Assembly: GCA_019683695.1 (NCBI GenBank)
Contig: JADGHX010000003.1
Span: 1-64,000, forward strand
Length of the DNA stretch: 64,000 nt
Source: Steroidobacteraceae bacterium
GTDB taxonomy: Bacteria > Pseudomonadota > Gammaproteobacteria > Steroidobacterales > Steroidobacteraceae
Reading direction: 5' to 3'
This document shows, one piece after another, positions 9,078 through 20,136 of this stretch (position 1 is the first letter of the stretch; each line of letters begins with the position of its first letter). The notes beneath the pieces were generated by a model that ran no database searches, was not told where the DNA came from, and was given only the letters and a program-made list of their open reading frames with translations. The translations under genes were made by a program, and so were the position numbers.

Positions 9078-11210
9078 CTAGTGTGCTCCGGCGGGCGGCG
9101 GCGCCGCCCGTGCGTCCAGATAATCCTCGTTTGCGCGGGCGATGAGGTAGGCGTGCACCGCCTCCGCATCGTCCGGCGTGAGCAGGTCGGCGAAGCCGGC
9201 CATGCCCTTGTCCTTGCGAATGCCGCCGAGCACGATGTCCCTGAACTGGGCATGCGTCTCGCGCGTCATGAACCGCAGATCCTTGAGGCCGCCCACCGCA
9301 TTCTCGCCGTGGCAGCGTGAGCAGGTGTCGCCGAAGATCTTGCGGCCCCGGCGGACCTGATCTTCCGTCGCCCGCAGCGGCGGGGGCGCGGGAATCGCCG
9401 CCGGCGGCGGCATCGGGGGCAACGACACCCCTTTCGCGCCGAGCTTGAATGCCATGAGGCGCGCGGGCCCGAACTGTACCGGTTGTGGGCCGGCCGTGAG
9501 GCCATGCACCGGCGAGCCGCCCCAGCCGAAGTTTGCGGCGATGTACTGCTCGCCGTCCACCTCGTACGTCATGGGGCCGGCGATCGCCACGGTCTGCGTG
9601 TCCATCTCCCAGAGCTTCTCGCCGTTGTCGGCGCGGTAGACGGCCAAGGTCTTGTTGATGGTCCCCTGCACGAGGAGATTGCCCGCCGTGGTGAGCACGC
9701 CGCCCGAGCCGGGATAGGGGTATGGAATTCGGAACGCCTCCTTCTGATGCACCGGATCCCACGCGAGCAGATAGCCCTTCTCGCGGCTGTCCGCGATCTT
9801 CTGCAGGCGCACCCGCTCTTCCGGATAGCTCGTGAAGCTGTTGCCGCTGTTCGAGCGGAACGGCACGAACCTGAAGTCCTTGTCCGCCACGCGCGAGTAC
9901 ACCGACCACTGCTCCTGCGCCGGCCAGTACACGAGGCCGGTGAGCGGGCTGTAGGACATGGGATGCCAGCTATGCGCCGCCATCCACGTCGGCGTCATGA
10001 GGAAGGGCTTCTCCGTGACGTACGCATCCGGATTCACCACCGGACGCCCCGTCTTCATGTCGATGTGCGTGGCCCAGAGATTCGGCACGTACGTCTTCGC
10101 GGAGATCAGCTCACCCGTCTTCCGGTCGAGCACGTAGAAGAACCCGTTCTTCGGCGCCTGCATCAGCACCTGCCGCGTGCGCCCGCCGATCTTCAGGTCC
10201 GCAAGGATCATGGGCTGCGTGCAGGTGAAGTCCCACTGCTCGTTCGGCACCATCTGGTAGTGCCACGCGTACTTTCCCGTCTCGGCGTGCACGGCGACGA
10301 TGGAGCAGAGAAACAGGTTGTCGCCGCCGCCGGGGCTGCGGAAGTGCTGCACGTGCGGGGAGCCGTTGCCCGTGCCGATGTACACGAGCTTGAGCTTCGG
10401 GTCGTAGACGATGGAATCCCACGCCGTACCGCCGCCGCCGTACTTCCACCACTCGCCGGTCCACGTCTTCGCGGCCATGGGCATCACGCTGTCCGAGGCT
10501 TCGCCATCAGGCCCGTCCGCGGGGTTGCCGGGCACGAGATAGAAGCGCCAGACCTTCTTCCCCGTCTCGGCGTCGTACGCCGTGACGAAGCCGCGCACGC
10601 CGTAGTCCGCGCCGCCGTTGCCGATGACCACCTTGCCATCGAACACGCGCGGCGCGCCGGTAATGGAATAGGCGTGACGGCGGTCGAAGGTCTGCACGGA
10701 CCAGAGCTCCCGGCCGTTGCGCGCATCCACTGCGATGAGCCGCCCGTCCAGCGCGCCGATGTAGATCTTCCCCTTCCATGCGGCGATTCCGCGTGAAGAG
10801 GGCCCGCAGCAGGCGAGGCGCGCCCATTCGCTGTCGACCTTGGGGTCGTAGGTCCAGAGCACCTTGCCGTTGCGAGCGTCGTACGCCGTGACCACGTTCC
10901 ACACGGACACGTTGTACAGCACGCCATCGATGAGCAACGGCGTGGCCTGCACGCCGCGGTAGGTGTTGAGGTCCGCGTACCAGGCGAGGCCCAGCTCGCC
11001 GGCGTTGCGGTCGTTGATCTGCTTCAGGGGGCTGAAGCGCTGCTCATCCCACGTGCGCCCGTAGGACATCCACTGCCCGGGCTCCTCGTTCGCGCGCCGC
11101 ATGCGCTGCCCATCCACTGCCGCGGCGGCCGGTTCGGAGGCGCCTGCGAGCACCGGGAGCACGCCCACTGCCGCTGCCAGAAGAACCCGCGCGATCACTC
11201 CACACTTCAT
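9078..11210 (-). CDS. PQQ-dependent alcohol dehydrogenase with C-terminal cytochrome c domain (quinohemoprotein)
   Basis: Signal peptide MKCGVIARVLLAAAVGVLPVLAGASE; beta-propeller repeats 'LIDGVLYNVSVWNVVTAYDARNGKVLWTYDP', vicinal Cys 'RLACCGPSSRG', 'GGGTAWDSIVYDPKLKLVYIGTGNGSP', heme motif 'CSRCHG'. Confidence 0.92.
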   Translation of the reverse strand: MKCGVIARVLLAAAVGVLPVLAGASEPAAAAVDGQRMRRANEEPGQWMSYGRTWDEQRFSPLKQINDRNAGELGLAWYADLNTYRGVQATPLLIDGVLYNVSVWNVVTAYDARNGKVLWTYDPKVDSEWARLACCGPSSRGIAAWKGKIYIGALDGRLIAVDARNGRELWSVQTFDRRHAYSITGAPRVFDGKVVIGNGGADYGVRGFVTAYDAETGKKVWRFYLVPGNPADGPDGEASDSVMPMAAKTWTGEWWKYGGGGTAWDSIVYDPKLKLVYIGTGNGSPHVQHFRSPGGGDNLFLCSIVAVHAETGKYAWHYQMVPNEQWDFTCTQPMILADLKIGGRTRQVLMQAPKNGFFYVLDRKTGELISAKTYVPNLWATHIDMKTGRPVVNPDAYVTEKPFLMTPTWMAAHSWHPMSYSPLTGLVYWPAQEQWSVYSRVADKDFRFVPFRSNSGNSFTSYPEERVRLQKIADSREKGYLLAWDPVHQKEAFRIPYPYPGSGGVLTTAGNLLVQGTINKTLAVYRADNGEKLWEMDTQTVAIAGPMTYEVDGEQYIAANFGWGGSPVHGLTAGPQPVQFGPARLMAFKLGAKGVSLPPMPPPAAIPAPPPLRATEDQVRRGRKIFGDTCSRCHGENAVGGLKDLRFMTRETHAQFRDIVLGGIRKDKGMAGFADLLTPDDAEAVHAYLIARANEDYLDARAAPPPAGAH

Positions 11211-11257
11211 GCCGTCGTCTCGTGCCAAAGCGCGGATTCTAACCACGGCAGCGCGGG

Positions 11258-14200
11258 TCACCCCACGTCGTGCCGTGGCGATTCCGCTGGACGGCGGGCC
11301 GGCACGGGCAGTTTCTGCTCGGCCTCGCGCAGCTTCTCGATGAGGCGCGTCCAGTAGCGCGGGGAGCGCGTGTTGCGCGCCACCAGGTTGTACACCGCCG
11401 GCACGACCACGAGCGTCAGGACCATCGAGATCATCACGCCGTAGAGCACGACTGCGCCGATGGGCCGGCGGCTCTCGGCCCCGGCGCCCACCGCGAGCAG
11501 CAGCGGGATGGAGCCGAACGCGCTGCAGAGGCTCGTCATGAGCACCGGGCGCAGTCGGGTGCTCGCCGCCAGCACGATCGCGTCCATGAACTCCACGCCG
11601 CGATCGCGCAGCTGATTCGCGAATTCCACGATCAGCACGCCGTTCTTGGCCGCAAGGCCAATGAGCATGACGATGGCCACCTGGCTGAAGATGTTGATGG
11701 AGATGTGATGCAGCCACATGCCGACCGCCGCGCCCACGATGGCGAGCGGCACCGTCGTCATGATGACGAACGGCAGCGTGAAACTCTCGAATTGCGCGGC
11801 GAGCACGAGGAACACCACCAGCAGCGCGCCCGCGAGCGTCCAGTACATCGACTGGCTCGACTTCAGGTATTCGCGCGACTCGCCGTCGAAGGAGAGCTTG
11901 GCGCTCGCGGGCAGCTGCGTTTCCACGGCTTTCTGGAAGAACTCCACCGCCTCGCCCATCGAGTAGCCCGGTGCGAGACCCGCGCTGATCGTGATTGCAC
12001 GCAAGCGATCGAAGCGGTTGCGCTCGGCGCTCGTGGCCCGCTCCTCCATCTTCACGACGCTCGCAAGCGGAATGAGCGTACCGCGATCGGAGCGCACGTA
12101 GAGGTTGTTCAGGTCCGTGGGCGACGCCCGGTCCTCACTGCGCCCCTGCAGGATCACGTAGTACTCGCGACCTTCGCGAATGAACGTGGTCACGATGCGC
12201 GAGCCCATCATCGTCTCGACCGTGCGCCCGATGCTCTCGAGCGAGACACCGAGCTCCGCCGCGCGGGCGCGATCGACCGAGACCCGGATCTGGGGCTTGC
12301 GCTCCTTGTAGTCCGTATCGAGGTTCACCAGGCCCGGGTTCTTCTGCGCGTAGGCAATGAGCTTGTCGGTCCACTTCGTAAGGGTCTCGTAATCGGGACC
12401 CTGGATCACGGCCTGCACCGGGTCCGCGGCGCCCCAGTTGAACGCGGTGGGCGTCACCACGCTTGCGCGCACCCCGGGCAGCTCCGCCACCTTCCGGCGA
12501 ATCGAGGCGGCAATCTCCTCGGCGGAGCGCTCGCGCTCGCCCCAGTTCTTCAGCACGACGAACGCCCGGGCGCGGTTCACCTCCCCGACGCCGCCGCCTC
12601 CGCCCGGAACGCGAACGTTGAAGCGCTCGATGTCCCCGTAACGCGCTGACTCGTCCTCGAGGATGTCCTCGAGCTGCCGCGCATACCGATCCATGTAGCC
12701 GAGCGAGGCGCCCTCGGGGCCGTACAACATGATGCGCACGGCGCCGCGATCGTCGCTGGGCGTGCTCTCGCTCTGGAACGTCATGAACAGCGTGACGCCC
12801 GCCGCGAAGGCCAGCACCGCGGCGATGACGACAGCCCAGGAATGATTCAGCACCCGGCGCAACGTGCGCGCGTACCACTCCGAGAGCGAATGGAACACCT
12901 CGGAGACGCGGTCGCTCACACGGCTGCGCGTCGCGCCCGACCTGAAGAGCTGCGACGTGAGCATCGGGGTGAGCGTGAGCGCCACGAGGCACGAGAAGAG
13001 AATCGAGGCCGCGAGCGTGAAGCCGAACTCGCTGAACAGCCGGCCGACGCGCCCGCCCAGGAACGAAATGGGCACGAACACGGCCGACAGCACCAGCGTC
13101 GTGGCGATGACCGCAAAGCCGATCTCGCGGCTGCCGTCGATGGCGGCGAGCAGACTCGGCTCGCCATGCTCGATGCGCCGGTAGATGTTCTCGAGCACCA
13201 CGATGGCATCGTCCACGACGAGGCCGATGGCGAGCACCATGCCGAGCAACGTGAGCACGTTCAGCGTGAAGCCCATGGCGCTCATCGCCGCGCACGCCGC
13301 CAGGATCGAGATCGGAATCGTGACCGCCGGAATCAGTGTCGCTCGCCAGTTGCCGAGGAACACGTACATCACGAGGAGCACGAGGGTGAACGAGATCGCG
13401 AGCGCGACCACCACCTCGTGCAGCGAGGCCTCGATGAACACGGCCCGGTCGATGTTCACCGCGAGTTGCGTGCCGGGCGGCAGGTCCTTGTTGAGGGCGG
13501 CGACCTCGGCACGCACATGCCGGGCGACTTCCAGCGCGTTCGCGTTCGTCTGGGCTTCGAGCCCCAGATTCACGCCGGGAATGCGGTTCGTGCGTGCGAT
13601 GGTGCGCTCGTTCTCCGCGGCGAGCTCCACATCCGCCACGTCCGCGAGCTTCACCAGATACCCGTCGGGCCCGCGCCCGATGATGAGATTGCGGAAGTCT
13701 TCCGCCGTGTCGAAGCCGGTTTGGGTGTTCAGCGTGAACTCGCGCTGGCGGGATTCGATGCGGCCCGCCGGGATCTGCACGTTTTCCTTGCGGAGCGCGG
13801 CCTCGATATCGTTGACCGTGAGCCCGCGCGCCGCGAGCGCCGTGCGGTCGATCCAGATACGCATGGCATAGCGGCGGTCGCCGGTGAGGCGCACGCGCGC
13901 CACGCCCGGCACGGCGGCGAAGCGATCCACCACGTAGCGCTCGGCATAGTCCGTGAGCTCGAGGCTGTTCAGCGTACTGCTCGAGAGATTCACATAGATG
14001 ATGGGGTCGGCCGTGACGTCCGCCTTGAAGATCTCCGGCGGGTCGGCCTCCTCGGGCAGGTCGCTCACGACGCGGCCGACGCGATCGCGGATATCGTTCG
14101 CGGCCTCGTCGATGTCCCGGTCGAGCTCGAACTCCACGCTGATCTGCGAGCGCTCGTCGGAGCTCGAGGAGCGCAGCTTGTCGATGCGCTCGATGCCCGC

Positions 14201-14419
14201 GATGCGGTCTTCGATGGGCTGGGTGACCTTGGTCTCGATGATCTCCGGCGAGGCCCCGCGATAGGTGGTCTCGATGGAGACCACGGGCGCATTCACGTCG
14301 GGCAGCTCGCGGATGCTGGACCACAGCCGCGTGAGGCCGATGAGGCCGACGACGAGCAGCATCATGCTGATCACCGTGGCGAAGATCGGCCGGTGGATCG
14401 AGATCTCGGAGATCAGCAT
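11258..14419 (-). CDS. RND-family efflux permease (AcrB/MdtB-like)
   Basis: 1053 aa, [32 protein letters not shown]...[28 protein letters not shown]...[21 protein letters not shown]. Confidence 0.95.
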   Translation of the reverse strand: MLISEISIHRPIFATVISMMLLVVGLIGLTRLWSSIRELPDVNAPVVSIETTYRGASPEIIETKVTQPIEDRIAGIERIDKLRSSSSDERSQISVEFELDRDIDEAANDIRDRVGRVVSDLPEEADPPEIFKADVTADPIIYVNLSSSTLNSLELTDYAERYVVDRFAAVPGVARVRLTGDRRYAMRIWIDRTALAARGLTVNDIEAALRKENVQIPAGRIESRQREFTLNTQTGFDTAEDFRNLIIGRGPDGYLVKLADVADVELAAENERTIARTNRIPGVNLGLEAQTNANALEVARHVRAEVAALNKDLPPGTQLAVNIDRAVFIEASLHEVVVALAISFTLVLLVMYVFLGNWRATLIPAVTIPISILAACAAMSAMGFTLNVLTLLGMVLAIGLVVDDAIVVLENIYRRIEHGEPSLLAAIDGSREIGFAVIATTLVLSAVFVPISFLGGRVGRLFSEFGFTLAASILFSCLVALTLTPMLTSQLFRSGATRSRVSDRVSEVFHSLSEWYARTLRRVLNHSWAVVIAAVLAFAAGVTLFMTFQSESTPSDDRGAVRIMLYGPEGASLGYMDRYARQLEDILEDESARYGDIERFNVRVPGGGGGVGEVNRARAFVVLKNWGERERSAEEIAASIRRKVAELPGVRASVVTPTAFNWGAADPVQAVIQGPDYETLTKWTDKLIAYAQKNPGLVNLDTDYKERKPQIRVSVDRARAAELGVSLESIGRTVETMMGSRIVTTFIREGREYYVILQGRSEDRASPTDLNNLYVRSDRGTLIPLASVVKMEERATSAERNRFDRLRAITISAGLAPGYSMGEAVEFFQKAVETQLPASAKLSFDGESREYLKSSQSMYWTLAGALLVVFLVLAAQFESFTLPFVIMTTVPLAIVGAAVGMWLHHISINIFSQVAIVMLIGLAAKNGVLIVEFANQLRDRGVEFMDAIVLAASTRLRPVLMTSLCSAFGSIPLLLAVGAGAESRRPIGAVVLYGVMISMVLTLVVVPAVYNLVARNTRSPRYWTRLIEKLREAEQKLPVPARRPAESPRHDVG

Positions 14420-14546
14420 ACGTGCGACAGGCCCACGCGATCTGGATCACGATGCGACGGTGCCGCAGCACCGCCCGCACCCCTTTGCGCGCAAAAGGCG
14501 TGACGTGTCCCGCCTCTCGCCGCGCGGGCGAGTTTACTATGCAGCC

Positions 14547-15770
14547 ATGGACGAAGCAGATGTCGTGATTGCCGGCGCGGGCGTGGTCGGGCTCGCGATT
14601 GCGCGAGCCCTGGCCCGGGCGGGCCGGGACGTGCTCATTCTGGAAGCCGCGGATGCCTTCGGCACCGGCACCAGCTCGCGCAACAGCGAGGTGATCCACG
14701 CCGGCATCTACTACCCGCAAGGCTCATTGAAGGCGCGCCTCTGCGTGGCCGGCCGCGACCTGCTCTACGCGTATTGCGAGGCGCACGGCGTGCCCTTCCG
14801 CCGGTGCGGCAAGCTCATCGTGGCGACGACCGAGGCCCAGCTCGCCGACCTGGAAAAGATCCACGCTGCGGCCCGTGCGAACGGCGTGGAGCTGCAACGG
14901 CTCTCCGCGGCGGAGGCGCGCGCCATGGAGCCGGAGCTGAAGTGTGAGGGTGCGCTGCTCTCGCCCGTCACGGGCATCATCGACTCCCATGCCTACATGC
15001 TCGCCCTGCTGGGTGAAGCCGAGCAGCACGGAGCCACGCTCGCCTGCAACAGCCGCGTCGTCAGCGCTCGCGTGGAGTCGCACGGCATCACCCTTCGCAT
15101 CGCGAGCACCGAGTCCGCGACCGCTGCGGGTGAAACAGCGGCGCTGCCATCCGACGCCGAGGCGGTGCGCAGAGGTGATGCCTCAAGCTCGCCGCGAACA
15201 CTCGACGGTGCTGAGGCGGAGAACGTCACGGAACTGCGGGCGCGCCTGCTCATCAACTCCGCCGGCCTCTACGCGCCACACCTCGCGCGCCGCATAGAGG
15301 GGTTCCCTGCGGCGCACGTGCCGCCGGCCTACTTCGCCAAGGGGAATTACTTCACGCTGGCGGGACGCTCGCCGTTCGCGCGCCTCGTCTATCCGATTCC
15401 GGAGCCGGGCGGGCTCGGCGTGCACCTCACGCTCGATCTGGCCGGCCGCGCGCGTTTCGGCCCCGACGTGCAATGGGTGGACACCTGCGAGTACAGCGTG
15501 GACCCCGCGCGCAGCGCGCGCTTCTACGGCGCCATCCGCCAGTACTGGCCCGCGCTCGCGGACGGCGCGTTGCAGCCGGCCTACTGCGGCATCCGGCCCA
15601 AGATCTCGCCGCCGAATGCGCCGAACGCGGACTTTCGCATCGATGGAGCAGCCACGCATGGCGTGCCCTCCGTGATCCACCTGTTCGGCATCGAGTCCCC
15701 GGGCCTCACCGCCTCGCTGGCCATTGCCGACTACGTGGCGCAGCTCGCCGCGCAATCTTCTGGCCGCTGA
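14547..15770 (+). CDS. NAD(P)/FAD-dependent oxidoreductase (DAO family, L-2-hydroxyglutarate oxidase-like)
   Basis: [66 protein letters not shown]...[20 protein letters not shown]. Confidence 0.88.
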   Translation: MDEADVVIAGAGVVGLAIARALARAGRDVLILEAADAFGTGTSSRNSEVIHAGIYYPQGSLKARLCVAGRDLLYAYCEAHGVPFRRCGKLIVATTEAQLADLEKIHAAARANGVELQRLSAAEARAMEPELKCEGALLSPVTGIIDSHAYMLALLGEAEQHGATLACNSRVVSARVESHGITLRIASTESATAAGETAALPSDAEAVRRGDASSSPRTLDGAEAENVTELRARLLINSAGLYAPHLARRIEGFPAAHVPPAYFAKGNYFTLAGRSPFARLVYPIPEPGGLGVHLTLDLAGRARFGPDVQWVDTCEYSVDPARSARFYGAIRQYWPALADGALQPAYCGIRPKISPPNAPNADFRIDGAATHGVPSVIHLFGIESPGLTASLAIADYVAQLAAQSSGR

Positions 15771-15897
15771 ACCGAGCGGCCACGCATGAAGTGGCCGCGC
15801 TGATGCGCCTGTCCGGAATTGAGTCCCGGGCCTCGCGGCCTCGCTGGCCATTGCCAATGGCGTGGCAGAGCTCGGCGCGCAATCCGCAGCCCGCTGA
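15646..15897 (+). repeat. Imperfect tandem duplication (2 copies, period 127-128 nt) of the 3' end of the upstream FAD oxidoreductase gene
   Basis: Copy 1 'gagcagccacgcatggcgtgccctccgtgatccacctgttcggcatcgagtccccgggcctc...ctggccattgcc...cgcaatc...ccgctga' (15646-15770) vs copy 2 'gagcggccacgcatgaagtggccgcgctgatgcgcctgtccggaattgagtcccgggcctcg...ctggccattgcc...cgcaatc...ccgctga' (15774-15897). Confidence 0.8.
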
Positions 15898-15917
15898 AGC
15901 GAAAACCCCGGCCCGCG

Positions 15918-17816
15918 TTAGCCGATGATGCCTCGCTCGCGCAGCGCGTCGAGGATGCGCCGTGCCGCGTCCTCGGCGGAGCAGTCGTCGGTATTCACGA
16001 GCACCTCGGGGCTCTCCGGCCGCTCGTAGGGCGAATCGATGCCGGTGAAGTTCTTGATCTTGCCTTCCTTCGCCCGCGCATAGAGCCCCTTCGGGTCGCG
16101 CCGCATGCACTCCTCGAGCGCCGTGTCCACGAACACCTCGATGAACTCCTCCTCGCCCACGAGCTCACGCACCATGCGCCGCTCCGCGCGGAACGGCGAG
16201 ATGAACGAGCACAGCACGATGAGCCCCGCGTCCACGAAGAGCTTCGCCACCTCACCCACGCGGCGGATGTTCTCCACGCGGTCCGCATCGGTGAATCCGA
16301 GGTCGCGGTTCAACCCGTGGCGCACGTTGTCGCCATCGAGCATGTAGGTGTGCGCGCCGCGCGCGTGCAGCTCGCGCTCGACGATGTTTGCGATCGTGCT
16401 CTTGCCGGACCCCGACAAGCCCGTGAACCACAGGATCGCGGGCTTGTGCCCGTTCAGCCGGATGCGCGAGGCCTTGTCGACCAGCAGATCCTGACGGTGG
16501 ATGTTCGTGGCCCGCCGCAGGCCGAAGGTGATCATGCCGGCGCCGGCGGTCGCGTTCGTGAACCGGTCGATCAGAATGAAGGCGCCGGTCTCGCGATTCT
16601 CCGTGTAGGGGTCGAACGCCACCGGCGTCGCCGTGGCGACGTTGCACAGCCCGATCTCGTTCAGCGCCAGCGTCTTCGCCGCGATGTGCTCGAGCGTGTT
16701 CACGTCCACCTTGTGCTTGAGGTTCGTGACGCGCGCGGGCACATACTTCGTTCCGATGCGCATGAGATACGAGCGGCCGGGAAGCATGGCCTCCTCGGCC
16801 ATCCACAGCACGTGTGCGGCAAACTGGTCCACCACTTCCGGGCGGCTGTCGGCGCGGGCGAGCACGTCCCCGCGCGCGATGTCGATTTCGTCGGCCAGCG
16901 TCAGGGTCACCGCATCGCCGGCACGCGCCTCCTCGAGGTCCCCATCCGCCGTGACGATGCGCTTCACGGTCGATTCCTTGCCCGAGGCGGCGACTACCAC
17001 CTTGTCGCCCGTGCGCACGGTGCCCGAGACCACCGTGCCTGCGAAGCCGCGGAAATCCAGGTTCGGGCGGTTCACCCACTGCACCGGGAAGCGGAACGGC
17101 TTCTCCGCCAGCGCCTGCTCCACCTCCACGCTCTCGAGGAATTCGAGCAGTGTGGGCCCGTCGTACCAGCGCATGCGCTCGGAACGCGTGGTGACGTTGT
17201 CGCCGAAGCGCGCGGACAGCGGGATTGGCGTGATCGAGGCGAAACCGAGGGACTGCGCGAACCCGAAGTAATCGCCGACGATGTGGTGGAAGCGCTCGCC
17301 GGAGAAATCCACCAGATCGATCTTGTTCACCGCCACCGCAATGTGGCGGATGCCGAGCAGCGAGCAGATGTAACTGTGCCGGCGCGTCTGCGTGAGCACG
17401 CCCTTGCGCGCATCGATCAGGATCACCGCGGCGTCGGAGTTCGATGCGCCTGTGGCCATGTTGCGCGTGTATTGCTCATGGCCCGGCGTGTCGGCCACGA
17501 TGAACGAGCGGCGCGGCGTGCTGAAGAAACGGTACGCCACGTCAATCGTGATGCCCTGCTCGCGTTCGGCCTCGAGGCCATCCACCAGCAGCGCGAAATC
17601 GATGTCGTCCCCGACCGTGCCGTGCTTGCGGCTGTCGCGCTCCAGCGCGGCAAGCTGGTCTTCCAGGATGAGCTTGGTGTCGTACAGCAGCCGGCCGATC
17701 AGCGTGGACTTGCCATCGTCCACGGACCCGCAGGTGAGAAAGCGCAGCAACCCCTTCGTGGGGCCATCGGGCCCGGAGGCATCCACGCTGACGTGACGCG
17801 GAATGGCGGAAGTCAT
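15918..17816 (-). CDS. cysNC: Bifunctional sulfate adenylyltransferase subunit 1 / adenylylsulfate kinase
   Basis: GTPase '[22 protein letters not shown]', '[18 protein letters not shown]' fused to APS kinase '[27 protein letters not shown]...[27 protein letters not shown]'. Confidence 0.96.
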   Translation of the reverse strand: MTSAIPRHVSVDASGPDGPTKGLLRFLTCGSVDDGKSTLIGRLLYDTKLILEDQLAALERDSRKHGTVGDDIDFALLVDGLEAEREQGITIDVAYRFFSTPRRSFIVADTPGHEQYTRNMATGASNSDAAVILIDARKGVLTQTRRHSYICSLLGIRHIAVAVNKIDLVDFSGERFHHIVGDYFGFAQSLGFASITPIPLSARFGDNVTTRSERMRWYDGPTLLEFLESVEVEQALAEKPFRFPVQWVNRPNLDFRGFAGTVVSGTVRTGDKVVVAASGKESTVKRIVTADGDLEEARAGDAVTLTLADEIDIARGDVLARADSRPEVVDQFAAHVLWMAEEAMLPGRSYLMRIGTKYVPARVTNLKHKVDVNTLEHIAAKTLALNEIGLCNVATATPVAFDPYTENRETGAFILIDRFTNATAGAGMITFGLRRATNIHRQDLLVDKASRIRLNGHKPAILWFTGLSGSGKSTIANIVERELHARGAHTYMLDGDNVRHGLNRDLGFTDADRVENIRRVGEVAKLFVDAGLIVLCSFISPFRAERRMVRELVGEEEFIEVFVDTALEECMRRDPKGLYARAKEGKIKNFTGIDSPYERPESPEVLVNTDDCSAEDAARRILDALRERGIIG

Positions 17817-18739
17817 CAGAAGTAGCCCTCGCGCTTCTTCTTTTCCATGGAGGCGGCCTCGTCGCTGTCGATGAGGCGGCCCGCGCGCTCGGAGGTGCGC
17901 GTGGTGATCATCTCCTCGATGATGTCATCGAGCGTCGTCGCCGTGCTCTCGACGGCGGCGGACAGTGGATAGCAACCGAGTGAGCGGAAGCGCACCATGC
18001 GCATCTCCGGCGTTTCGCCCGGCTTCAGCGGCAGCCGGTCATCGTCGCGCATGATGAGCACGCCATCGCGCCTCACCACCGGCCGGGGCGCCGCGAAATA
18101 CAGCGGCACGACGGGAATGTTCTCCGCGCGCGTGTACTGCCAGATGTCGAGCTCCGTCCAGTTCGAAAGCGGGAACACGCGGATGGTCTCGCCCTTGTTG
18201 ATACGCGTGTTGTACAAGCGCCAGAGCTCCGGCCGCTGATTGCGCGGATCCCACACGTGCCCCACGGAGCGGAACGAGAACACGCGCTCCTTCGCACGGC
18301 TCTTCTCCTCGTCGCGGCGGGCGCCGCCGAACGCAGCGTCGAAGCCGTACTTGTCGAGCGCCTGCTTCAGGGCGTCCGTCTTCATCACCTGGGTGTGCAG
18401 CTGCGAGCCGGACGTGATGGGGTTGATGCCGCGCGCGAGGCCTTCCGGGTTCACGTACACGAGCAGCTTCACGCCGTAACGCTCGGCGACCTGATCGCGA
18501 TGGCGGATCATGTCGCGGAACTTCCAGGTGGTATCCACGTGCAGCAGCGGGAACGGCGGCTTCGAGGGATAGAACGCCTTCATGGCGAGGTGAAGCATCA
18601 CGCCCGAGTCCTTGCCAATCGAATACAGCATCACCGGGTTGCGGAACTCGGCGGCTACTTCGCGAATGATGGCAATCGATTCAGCTTCGAGCTGCTTCAG
18701 ATGCGCCGACAGCGTTGGGCGGGTGACGGTAGCGTTCAT
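17816..18739 (-). CDS. cysD: Sulfate adenylyltransferase subunit 2
   Basis: [74 protein letters not shown]...[13 protein letters not shown] overlap with cysNC. Confidence 0.96.
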   Translation of the reverse strand: MNATVTRPTLSAHLKQLEAESIAIIREVAAEFRNPVMLYSIGKDSGVMLHLAMKAFYPSKPPFPLLHVDTTWKFRDMIRHRDQVAERYGVKLLVYVNPEGLARGINPITSGSQLHTQVMKTDALKQALDKYGFDAAFGGARRDEEKSRAKERVFSFRSVGHVWDPRNQRPELWRLYNTRINKGETIRVFPLSNWTELDIWQYTRAENIPVVPLYFAAPRPVVRRDGVLIMRDDDRLPLKPGETPEMRMVRFRSLGCYPLSAAVESTATTLDDIIEEMITTRTSERAGRLIDSDEAASMEKKKREGYF

Positions 18740-18747
18740 TCTCCCAC

Positions 18748-19569
18748 TCACACATGGATTCCGGGCCGCGGGCCCTGCGGGAGCACGGTGAGCGTGCTCG
18801 TCGCGATGAAAGATGGATTGCGGAATTCCGGCTTGCCGTAGCAAAAAGCCGTCCCGTCCAGGTTCACGACCGTGCCGCCTGCGGCCATCAGCACGGCCTG
18901 TCCGGCGGCGGTGTCCCACTCCATGGTCGGGCCGAGCCGCGGATACACGTCCGCTTCGCCTGCCGCCACGAGACAGAACTTCAGCGACGAGCCGACCGAC
19001 ACGAGATTCGCTACTTTCAGCAGACGCAGGTACCGGTCCGTTTCGGCATTCAGATGAGAGCGGGAAGCCACCACGGTGAGCCCGTGCGGTGGAGGCGTGC
19101 GCACACGCAGTGCCTTGCGCGGCGCCGGCGCGTCGTCATCCGGCGACTGCTCGCTGCTGAACGCCTGCTGCGCATCCACGTTGCCGGCGAAGAGCCGCGA
19201 CTTCGCGGGCGCATACACGACACCGAGCTGGGGCACGCGATCGTGGATCAGCGCGATGTTGATCGTGAAGTCGCCCCGCCGCTGCACGAACTCCTTCGTG
19301 CCATCGAGCGGGTCCACGAGGAAAAAGGTGCGGCCGATTTGCGGAATGCGGCCCGCGGCCACCTGCTCTTCCGCCACGACGGGAATGCCCGGAGCGGCTT
19401 GCGCGAGACGCGCCAGGATGATGGCTTCGGAGGCATGATCCGCCGCCGTGACGGGTGATTCATCCGCCTTGGTGGTCACCTCGAATTCGCCGCGGTAGAT
19501 GGCGCACGCGGCGCGGCCCGCCTCGATGGCGGCGGCGACCAGGGCTTCGAGCAGCGAACTGTCTGGCAC
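18748..19569 (-). CDS. cysQ: 3'(2'),5'-bisphosphate nucleotidase
   Basis: 273 aa, '[17 protein letters not shown]', '[27 protein letters not shown]', '[20 protein letters not shown]'. Confidence 0.93.
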   Translation of the reverse strand: MPDSSLLEALVAAAIEAGRAACAIYRGEFEVTTKADESPVTAADHASEAIILARLAQAAPGIPVVAEEQVAAGRIPQIGRTFFLVDPLDGTKEFVQRRGDFTINIALIHDRVPQLGVVYAPAKSRLFAGNVDAQQAFSSEQSPDDDAPAPRKALRVRTPPPHGLTVVASRSHLNAETDRYLRLLKVANLVSVGSSLKFCLVAAGEADVYPRLGPTMEWDTAAGQAVLMAAGGTVVNLDGTAFCYGKPEFRNPSFIATSTLTVLPQGPRPGIHV

Positions 19570-19814
19570 GTCGACTCGGTATTGCCGCGCACAGGCGCGG
19601 CCTCAAAGGTGCATTCAAGCGCCGCAGTGTACCTGAGCCCTCCCCCGGAACCCCGTGCACCGGCGGGCGTGAGCCAAGACTTATTGGGAATGAATATATG
19701 AATACCGCGACAGGCCGTCGCCGGAAGCGCAGCGAGGCACTGGTGCGACGGCCGCGGCGGGCAAGGTCGCGAGGCGCCCGCGCCGCTGGATGAGCCGCCC
19801 AGCATCACCGGCAC

Positions 19815-20060
19815 AGATCTCGAAAGTGAAGCTTCTGATTACGAGCAGCGTGAGCGCCAGGCCGTGGGATATCACGGCCCGAAAGTGGCGCGATCTGCGC
19901 CCTGCCGTGCTGCCGGCAGCAATCGCGGGCAACGGCAGCCGGCGCTTGTCTCGAAGCTGAGCTCGTGGCTACGAGCAGCCTGAGCGTTCAGCGGGTCGCG
20001 CTTCACCGCGCCCTGCCGCTGCCCGCGGCGACCGCGGCCAACGGGCGGCAGCTGTTTGGC
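19815..20060. repeat. Degenerate two-copy intergenic repeat
   Basis: tctcgaaagtgaagcttctgattacgagcagcgtgagcg ... gcgccctgccgtgctgccggcagcaatcgcgggcaacggcagc vs tctcgaagctgagctcgtggctacgagcagcctgagcg ... gcgccctgccgctgcccgcggcgaccgcggccaacgggcggcagc. Confidence 0.5.
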
Positions 20061-20136
20061 GGCGGTGCGCAGCGCCGGACCGCCCCGGGTCGATCGGAAG
20101 CCGATCTAGGGCGATCCGGCCGCGTGCCGGGCTCTC

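Noticed and set aside
7332-9320. 662-aa plus-strand ORF opposite the PEP-utiliser gene
   Set aside because: Antisense shadow of a well-supported coding gene in GC-rich DNA; His/Arg/Glu-rich composition with no recognisable domain
12842-14503. 553-aa plus-strand ORF opposite the RND permease
   Set aside because: Antisense shadow; the RND protein on the minus strand is unambiguous
19681-19932. 83-aa minus-strand ORF in the cysQ-yceI gap
   Set aside because: No recognisable RBS or domain; lies within the degenerate repeat region
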